A stretch of 64,000 bases of DNA from Georgenia satyanarayanai (GTDB lineage: Bacteria; Actinomycetota; Actinomycetes; Actinomycetales; Actinomycetaceae): contig NZ_UETB01000003.1 in NCBI RefSeq assembly GCF_900116375.1, positions 46,880 to 110,879 on the forward strand, read 5' to 3'. Each line of letters opens with the position of its first letter. Position 1 is the first letter of the stretch. The notes beneath the pieces were generated by a model that was given only the letters and a program-made list of their open reading frames with translations, was not told the origin of the DNA and did no database searches. The translations under genes and the position numbers were made by a program. This document shows, one piece after another, positions 59,252 through 64,000 of the stretch.

Positions 59252-60897
59252 ATCCGCTCCGGGGCGGAGACGCCGAGGAGGTGGAGACCGTTGGCGATGA
59301 CCTGGCCGGTGGCGTCGTTGAGCCACAGCCGGGTGCGGTGGACGTCCTCGACCGGGTCCTCCCCGCGGGGGGACACGCGGCTCTGGTCGTACCACTTGTG
59401 GTAGGCCGAGGCGAGGTCCTCGAGGTATCGCGCCACCCGGTGCGGCTCGCGCAGCCGGGCGGCGCGGGCCACCATCTCGGGGAAGCCGGCGAGGTGGCCG
59501 AGCAGCACGCTGTCCGCCTCGGTGCCGATGAGGGTGGGGTCGAAGGCGTCCTCGCGGCGCACGCCGTGCTGGGCGGCGTTGCGGCTGACGTTGCGGATGC
59601 GGGCGTGCGCGTACTGGACGTAGTAGACGGGGTTGTCCATGTTCTTCTCGCGCAGCTTCTCCCCGTCGAGGCTGAGCGGGGAGTCCGCGGGGAAGCGGGC
59701 CAGGGTGTAGCGCACCGGGTCGGTGCCGATCCACTCGATGAGGTCGCTCAGCTCGATGATGTTCCCGGCGCGCTTGCTCAGCCGCGCCCCGGCGACGGAC
59801 ACGAGCTGGCCGATGAGGATCTCGATGTTCGTCTCGGGGTCGTCCCCCGCGCACGCGGCGATGGCCTTGAGCCGGTTGACGTAGCCGTGGTGGTCGGCGC
59901 CGAGGAGGTAGATCTTCTCGGGGAAGCCGCGGTCCTTCTTCGACAGGTAGTAGGCGGCGTCCGCGGCGAAGTACGTGGGGGTGCCGTCGGCGCGGATGAG
60001 GACGCGGTCCTTGTCGTCACCGAAGTCGGTGGTGCGCAGCCACACGGCGCCGTCGGCGTCGAAGACGTGGCCCTGCTCGCGCAGGCGGGCGACGGCGGTC
60101 TCGACCGCGCCGCTGCCGTGGAGCTCGCGCTCGGAGAAGTAGACGTCGAAGTGGACCTCGAACTCGGCGAGGACCTGCTGGATCTCGGCCAGCTGCAGCC
60201 GGTAGCCGGTCTCACGGGCCGCGGCGACGGCCTCGTCGCCCTCGAGGTCGAGGAGGTCGGGGCGCTCGGCGAGGACCTTCTGGGCGAGCTCGGTGACGTA
60301 CTCCCCCCGGTAGCCGCCCTCGGGGACCTCGGTGCCGGCGGCCCGGGCGAGGACCGAGGCGCCGAACTTGTCCATCTGCGCACCGGCGTCGTTGATGTAG
60401 TACTCGGGCGTGACGTCGGCGCCGGACGCGCGCAGCAGCCGCACGAGCGCGTCACCGAGCGCCGCCCAGCGGGTGTGGCCGATGTGGAGCGGGCCGGTGG
60501 GGTTGGCCGAGACGAACTCGAGGTTGACGGCGTGGCCGGCGAGCGCGTCGTTGCGGCCGTAGGCCTCCCCGGCCTCGAGGATCGACCGGGCGAGCTCGCC
60601 CGCGGCACCGGCCTCGAGCCGGATGTTGAGGAAGCCCGGGCCGGCCACCGAGGCCGACTCGACGCCCGCCGCGCCGCCGAGGCGCTCGGCGAGCATCTCG
60701 GCGAGGGCGCGCGGGTTGGTCCCGGCCTTCTTGGCCAGCTGCATCGCGACGTTCGTGGCCCAGTCCCCGTGCTCCCGCTGCCGCGGTCGCTCGACCTTGA
60801 CCTCGCCGATCTCCTCGGCGGACAGGGCCAGGGTGCCGTCGGCGACGGCGTCGAGGAGGCAGGAGCGGATGAGCGCGGCGAGTTCGGTCGGAGTCAC
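59248..60897 (-). CDS. argS: Arginyl-tRNA synthetase
   Basis: The 549-residue class I synthetase has the HIGH motif in TGPLHIGHTRWAALGDALVR and a KMSKS-equivalent GARLSKRAGNIIELSDLIEW. The Arg-specific N-terminal domain starts TPTELAALIRSCLLDAVADG, and the C-terminus carries the DALR anticodon domain (HRVARYLEDLASAYHKWYDQ). GTG 60897 is 6 nt after TACCCT, so probably leaderless. The tRNA-Arg(CCG) gene lies 1.1 kb away on the other strand. It leads the argS-lysA pair. Confidence 0.98.
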   Translation of the reverse strand: MTPTELAALIRSCLLDAVADGTLALSAEEIGEVKVERPRQREHGDWATNVAMQLAKKAGTNPRALAEMLAERLGGAAGVESASVAGPGFLNIRLEAGAAGELARSILEAGEAYGRNDALAGHAVNLEFVSANPTGPLHIGHTRWAALGDALVRLLRASGADVTPEYYINDAGAQMDKFGASVLARAAGTEVPEGGYRGEYVTELAQKVLAERPDLLDLEGDEAVAAARETGYRLQLAEIQQVLAEFEVHFDVYFSERELHGSGAVETAVARLREQGHVFDADGAVWLRTTDFGDDKDRVLIRADGTPTYFAADAAYYLSKKDRGFPEKIYLLGADHHGYVNRLKAIAACAGDDPETNIEILIGQLVSVAGARLSKRAGNIIELSDLIEWIGTDPVRYTLARFPADSPLSLDGEKLREKNMDNPVYYVQYAHARIRNVSRNAAQHGVRREDAFDPTLIGTEADSVLLGHLAGFPEMVARAARLREPHRVARYLEDLASAYHKWYDQSRVSPRGEDPVEDVHRTRLWLNDATGQVIANGLHLLGVSAPERM

Positions 60898-60903
60898 CGA
60901 ATC

Positions 60904-60909
60904 AGGGTA
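60904..60909 (-). promoter_or_regulatory. -10 hexamer (TACCCT), argS
   Basis: TACCCT on the minus strand, 6 nt before the GTG at 60897; a leaderless arrangement without Shine-Dalgarno. Confidence 0.5.
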
Positions 60910-60950
60910 CTAGCGCCCGGCCGCCTGCCTGCCTCCGGCGTCCGTGGGGG

Positions 60951-61841
60951 CTACAGCGGGAGGCTCGCGTAGAACTGGCTGACGTAGTCGGCGCTGCCGG
61001 TGATCTGCAGGACGTGGCCGCGGTCGGTGGTCCAGATGTAGCGACCGCGCTCGTCCTCGAGGAAGAAGGCCCAGAAGGTGCCGGTCTCGTTGGTGTAGGT
61101 GTCACCAGTGTCGACCTGCTCACCGTCGACGGCGTCGACCATCTCCGCGGCGAAGGCGTCGGCGGCCTCGTTGTCGGGCCACAGCGTCGCCCGCATCTCG
61201 ATGGTCTCGTCACCGCTGACGTAGGTGCCGCGGTAGGCCTCGACCGCTCCGTTGACGCGGTCGTCGGGGGTGAAGCCCTCCTCGGACAGCTCGAAGGTGA
61301 GGTCACCGACGGAGACCGTCTCGTCGAGGTCGCCCAGCAGCTCGGAGGTGGGCTCCTCGGTCGGCTCCTCCGTGGTCGCGCTCGGCTCGGAGGTGGGCTC
61401 CTCGGTGGGCTCCTCGGTGGTCGCCGGGTCCGTCGGCTCCTCGGTGTCCCCGGGCGTGGTGGTCGCCTCCGCCGTCGGGCTGGGCGACGTGGTGGGTGCC
61501 GGGTCCTCGTCGTCACCGCCGAGGAGCAGGATCGCGGCGATGCCGCCGGCCACGAGGAGGACGACGACGGCGATGACGGTCGGCAGGACCCAGCGCGGGC
61601 GCCCACCCTCGGGCTCGGTCTCGGGCTCCGGCTCGGTGGTGCTCGCGTCGGAGTAGATCGTGCGGCCCGGGTCGGGCGCCTGACCGTAGCTCGCGGCCGG
61701 GTAGGCCGCGGTCGTGTCGGCGGGCGGGGCGTCCGGCGCGTCGTACGGGGAGCGCGCGAAGCTCTCGCCGTCGTCGGGGGTGCGGGGCGCGTCGTCGTCG
61801 GGCGGTCCGGGCGTCGGGCCCGTGGGCGGCTGCTGGCTCAT
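60951..61841 (-). CDS. Single-pass membrane protein with Thr/Glu/Pro stalk
   Basis: The 296-residue protein was not recognised. It has a Pro/Asp-rich cytoplasmic N-terminus (PPTGPTPGPPDDDAPRTPDD), one helix at about 85-107 (PTVIAVVVLLVAGGIAAILL), an extracellular stalk of repeats (EEPTEEPTSEPSATTEEPTE) and a globular C-terminal domain (about 170-296) with LTFELSEEGFTPDDRVNGAV and YIWTTDRGHVLQITGSADYV. This resembles type II membrane proteins with an outer sensor or binding domain. GAAGGAG precedes the ATG. The stalk repeats are similar in style to those of the gene at the window end. Confidence 0.8.
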   Translation of the reverse strand: MSQQPPTGPTPGPPDDDAPRTPDDGESFARSPYDAPDAPPADTTAAYPAASYGQAPDPGRTIYSDASTTEPEPETEPEGGRPRWVLPTVIAVVVLLVAGGIAAILLLGGDDEDPAPTTSPSPTAEATTTPGDTEEPTDPATTEEPTEEPTSEPSATTEEPTEEPTSELLGDLDETVSVGDLTFELSEEGFTPDDRVNGAVEAYRGTYVSGDETIEMRATLWPDNEAADAFAAEMVDAVDGEQVDTGDTYTNETGTFWAFFLEDERGRYIWTTDRGHVLQITGSADYVSQFYASLPL

Positions 61842-61925
61842 GTCGTCTCCTTCACGTCCGGCGCGGGAACGCCTGGGAGTGCGGCGTCCACCCTAGGACC
61901 TCATGATCCCCCTGTCGCTCCACGA

Positions 61926-61957
61926 CCGCCGGACGTGGCGGGCGCCACGTCCGGCGG
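61926..61957. terminator. Hairpin between membrane protein gene and tRNA-Arg
   Basis: A perfect 14-bp stem (61926-61939 with 61944-61957) with loop GGGC lies upstream of the minus-strand gene at 61841 and the plus-strand tRNA. It probably stops transcripts arriving from the TetR side. Confidence 0.6.
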
Positions 61958-61983
61958 ATGTGAGGATGGCCCGCCGGCCCTGA

Positions 61984-61989
61984 TAGCAT
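61984..61989 (+). promoter_or_regulatory. -10 hexamer (TAGCAT), tRNA-Arg
   Basis: TAGCAT ends 13 nt before the mature tRNA 5' end, a fitting distance for a short 5' leader trimmed by RNase P. Confidence 0.4.
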
Positions 61990-62002
61990 CGCCGGGCGTC
62001 GT

Positions 62003-62075
62003 GCCCCTGTAGCTCAGTGGATAGAGCGTCTGCCTCCGGAGCAGAAGGTCGCTGGTTCGAGTCCAGTCGGGGGCA
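62003..62075 (+). tRNA. tRNA-Arg (anticodon CCG)
   Basis: The 73-nt gene folds as a cloverleaf: acceptor GCCCCTG pairs with CGGGGGC, D arm GCTCAGTGGATAGAGC, anticodon stem TCTGC/GCAGA with loop CTCCGGA (anticodon CCG, reading CGG), and T arm with GGTTCGAGTCC. The discriminator is A and CCA is not encoded. CGG is a common arginine codon in this genome, so this is a major-use tRNA. Confidence 0.97.
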
Positions 62076-62104
62076 CTCATGCTGCCCGGGAACGGGCGGC
62101 GTGC

Positions 62105-62695
62105 TCAGGGTGCGGGCCACCACCGCGGCAGCGCGGACATGATCTCCCGCGAGCGCGTCGCGGAGTCGGTGGTGTCCTGCTCCGCCCACACCCCCACCGC
62201 CGCGGCACAGGCCGCGCCGACCATCTGCGCGGCCGTCGTCTCGTCGATGTCGACGACGCGCCCGCGTTCGGCGAGCCGGCGGTGCGCGTCGACGGCGCGC
62301 TCGGCCAGCGCGTCGGCGACGATGCGCTGGAACTGGTGGTCGCCGTCGGTGGCGAAGAGACGGCGGTAGGCGGGTCGGTTCCCGGCGACGTGGTCGAGCA
62401 TCCCCGCCAGCGCGGCGCGGTAGGCCTCGGTCGCCTGGTCGAGCTCGTCCGGCAGGTTCGCCACGTCGACCGAGGCGAGCTCGTCGATGAGCGCCGAGAA
62501 CATGTGGGCCGCGAACTCCGCCACCGAGGAGAAGTGCTTGTAGAAGGTGGTGCGGTGGATGCCGGCCACCCGGCACAGCTCGGAGACGTTGATCTCGCTG
62601 ATCGACTGGTCCTCGAGGAGGGTGGTCATGGCACGCTCCAGGAGCGCCAGCGTGCGCCGCGTGCGCGGGTCGGTGTGCGACTCGTGGAGGGTCAT
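62105..62695 (-). CDS. TetR/AcrR-family transcriptional regulator
   Basis: The 196-residue regulator has an N-terminal helix-turn-helix (about 20-65): TRRTLALLERAMTTLLEDQS, then INVSELCRVAGIHRTTFYKH, with the Tyr-Lys-His signature. The C-terminal ligand domain is helical (VDAHRRLAERGRVVDIDETT). The ligand is unknown and no pump or enzyme gene is divergent from it. ATG 62695 is 6 nt after CACAAT, a leaderless pattern. It lies downstream of the phosphodiesterase gene on the same strand, but they have a 41-bp gap and probably separate promoters. Confidence 0.92.
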   Translation of the reverse strand: MTLHESHTDPRTRRTLALLERAMTTLLEDQSISEINVSELCRVAGIHRTTFYKHFSSVAEFAAHMFSALIDELASVDVANLPDELDQATEAYRAALAGMLDHVAGNRPAYRRLFATDGDHQFQRIVADALAERAVDAHRRLAERGRVVDIDETTAAQMVGAACAAAVGVWAEQDTTDSATRSREIMSALPRWWPAP

Positions 62696-62701
62696 CGCCA
62701 C

Positions 62702-62707
62702 ATTGTG
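62702..62707 (-). promoter_or_regulatory. -10-like hexamer (CACAAT), TetR gene
   Basis: CACAAT on the minus strand, 6 nt before the ATG at 62695, without Shine-Dalgarno. Confidence 0.4.
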
Positions 62708-62736
62708 CACCACCCCACCCCCTGGCAGGGGGCTGT

Positions 62737-63585
62737 TCACACGTCGTCTGACGGCTGCGTGGGACGGCCGTCGTCGTCCCAGTCCCCGCGGGTGCGCAGG
62801 ACCGCGCGCAGCACCGTGGGGCGGTCGGTGACGAGGCCGTCGACACCGAGGTCGAGGAGCCGGTGCATGGTGGGGGCGTCGTCGATCGTCCACACGTGGA
62901 TCTCCAGGCCCAGCCGGTGCGCGCGGTCGACGAACGCGGGGGTGACGACGGTGATGCCGCGGTGGCGCACGGGCACCTGGACGCACACGGCGCGGTCCGT
63001 CGTCGTGCCCGACGGCGTGGGGACGCCGCGGGCGGGGACGCCGAGCGTCGCGGCGGCGACGAGCCGGGCGGTCTCCTGCCGGCCCAGGCTCGTGGCGACC
63101 CGCCCCTGCGTGACCCGGCGCACGACCTGCAGGCGGCGGTCGGAGAAGGAGGCGAGGCACACGCGGTCGCCCGCTCCCGCCTCGGCGATCGTGCGCAGCG
63201 CGGGGCCGACGACGCCGTCCTCCTTGAGGTCGATGTTCAGACGCAGCCGCGGGAAGTCCGCCAGGGCCTCGTCGAGCCGCACGAGGCGCCCGCCGGAGTG
63301 GTCGCGCAGGCGAGCGGCCTGCTCCCAGGTGAGCGCCGAGAGCGGACCGTGGCCGGTGGTCGTCCGGTCGAGGGTGGGGTCGTGCTGGAGGACGACGACC
63401 CCGTCCGCGGTGCGGTGGACGTCGGTCTCGACGTACCGGTAGCCGAGGGCCTCGGCGTGCTCGAGGGCGGCGCGGGAGTTCTCGGCGACCTCCGCCCCTC
63501 CCCCGCGGTGCGCGAGCGCGGCCGGGCCGGGCCGGTCGAGGTAGTGGGCCCCTCCGGCGCGCCCGCCGCTCAGGGAGCGGTGCAC
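62737..63585 (-). CDS. Glycerophosphodiester phosphodiesterase family protein
   Basis: The 282-residue protein cleaves glycerophosphodiesters to glycerol 3-phosphate and an alcohol. The catalytic region is ALAHRGGGAEVAENSRAALE, with metal-binding ETDVHRTADGVVVLQHDPTL and the general-acid His in QHD. LNIDLKEDG and GVDGLVTDRPTVL are further family motifs. No signal peptide is seen, so it is probably cytoplasmic. GTG 63585 overlaps the stop of the upstream gene by 16 nt, indicating co-transcription with it. Confidence 0.93.
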   Translation of the reverse strand: MHRSLSGGRAGGAHYLDRPGPAALAHRGGGAEVAENSRAALEHAEALGYRYVETDVHRTADGVVVLQHDPTLDRTTTGHGPLSALTWEQAARLRDHSGGRLVRLDEALADFPRLRLNIDLKEDGVVGPALRTIAEAGAGDRVCLASFSDRRLQVVRRVTQGRVATSLGRQETARLVAAATLGVPARGVPTPSGTTTDRAVCVQVPVRHRGITVVTPAFVDRAHRLGLEIHVWTIDDAPTMHRLLDLGVDGLVTDRPTVLRAVLRTRGDWDDDGRPTQPSDDV

Positions 63586-64000
63586 TGGCTCGGGGCGACC
63601 AGGGTGAGGCCCAGCGAGGCGAGGAAGGGCAGCGGGTCGACGGTGGTGCCGTAGGCGCGGGTCGGGAAGGGGTTGCGGGGCCGGGGCTCCTCGGTGGTCG
63701 GCTCCTCGGTGGGCTCCTCCGACGGCTCCTCGGTGGTCGGCTCCTCGGTCGGCTCCTCCGACGGCTCCTCCGTCGTGGGCTCCTCCGACGGCTCCTCGGT
63801 GGTGGGCTCCTCGGTGGTCGGCTCCTCCGAGGGCTCTTCCGTCGTGGGCTCCTCGGTGGGCTCCTCCGTGGTCGGCTCCTCGCCCGGGGTCTCGTCCTCA
63901 CCCGGCGTCTCGTCCTCACCCGGCGTCTCGTCCTCACCCGGCGTCTCGTCCTCACCCGGCGTCTCGTCCTCACCCGGCGTCTCGTCCTCACCCGGCGTCT
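63570..64000 (-). CDS. 3' end of a repeat-rich protein, truncated by window edge
   Basis: The visible 142 residues start inside a tandem motif DETPGE (about six 18-bp units), pass into Glu/Pro/Thr repeats (EEPTTEEPSEEPTEEPTT) and end in a short non-repetitive tail RNPFPTRAYGTTVDPLPFLA...PSQCTAP with one Cys. The start and the main domain lie outside the window. Such stalk-like acidic repeats are typical of secreted or wall-associated proteins, an inference only. The last 16 nt overlap the phosphodiesterase gene. Confidence 0.75.
   Translation of the reverse strand, partial: TPGEDETPGEDETPGEDETPGEDETPGEDETPGEDETPGEEPTTEEPTEEPTTEEPSEEPTTEEPTTEEPSEEPTTEEPSEEPTEEPTTEEPSEEPTEEPTTEEPRPRNPFPTRAYGTTVDPLPFLASLGLTLVAPSQCTAP
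63889..63996. repeat. 18-bp coding tandem repeat (six units)
   Basis: Six near-identical 18-bp units, GTCTCGTCCTCACCCGGC on the plus strand, continue past the window edge. They encode DETPGE on the minus strand. The DNA identity exceeds what protein conservation needs, so recent slippage or duplication is likely. Confidence 0.95.

Overview
The window is very GC-rich DNA with GTG/ATG starts, tightly overlapping genes and loop-poor GC hairpins between operons. Gene content points to an actinobacterium (Actinomycetota), most likely Micrococcales near Georgenia or Cellulomonas: a GlgE-type alpha-glucan operon, NucS, a DUF2550 gene after the ATP synthase operon, and the order lysA-hom-thrC-thrB-rho-rpmE-prfA-prmC-tsaC-wecA-atp. 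The genus is an inference. Both ends cut a gene, and no stretch over 300 bases lacks a gene or RNA.

Region 1 (1-6.7 kb): 3' part of a large LuxR regulator, a cysteine desulfurase divergent from an FKBP lipoprotein, and etfB-etfA. Region 2 (6.8-19.9 kb): alpha-glucan metabolism. glgX and a small membrane protein are followed by convergent glgP, then divergent glgE-treS-pep2-glgB. TreS and Pep2 turn trehalose into maltose and maltose 1-phosphate, GlgE polymerises it, GlgB branches the product, and GlgP and GlgX degrade it. Region 3 (20-29.2 kb): a thioredoxin-fold/TPR protein without active-site cysteines, two membrane or lipoproteins, a DivIVA-like coiled coil, a Ca2+/H+ antiporter, a GNAT acetyltransferase, a YihY/BrkB membrane protein, a small unknown protein and an alpha/beta hydrolase. 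Region 4 (29.3-37.4 kb): a sugar ABC importer without its ATPase, a DUF222-HNH protein, and nagA-GH1 beta-glucosidase-zinc ribbon.

Region 5 (37.4-39.4 kb) is the accessory spot: an AbiEi-like/DUF559 nuclease-like gene bracketed by two 18-bp tandem-repeat arrays in inverted orientation, next to nucS. Region 6 (39.4-61 kb) is conserved housekeeping on the minus strand: DUF2550, the ATP synthase operon, an AtpI-like gene, wecA, tsaC, prmC, prfA, rpmE, rho, thrB, thrC, hom, lysA and argS, with a VanZ-like gene on the plus strand. Region 7 (61-64 kb): a membrane protein with a Thr/Glu/Pro stalk, tRNA-Arg(CCG), a TetR regulator, a glycerophosphodiester phosphodiesterase, and the 3' end of a repeat-rich secreted or surface protein.

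Many genes show a TANNNT-like hexamer 6-7 nt before the start codon, which suggests widespread leaderless transcripts. The best candidate for something undescribed is the repeat-bracketed nuclease cassette. The atpB start, the rho leader with a coupled small ORF, and a 50-nt perfect palindrome before lysA also deserve attention.
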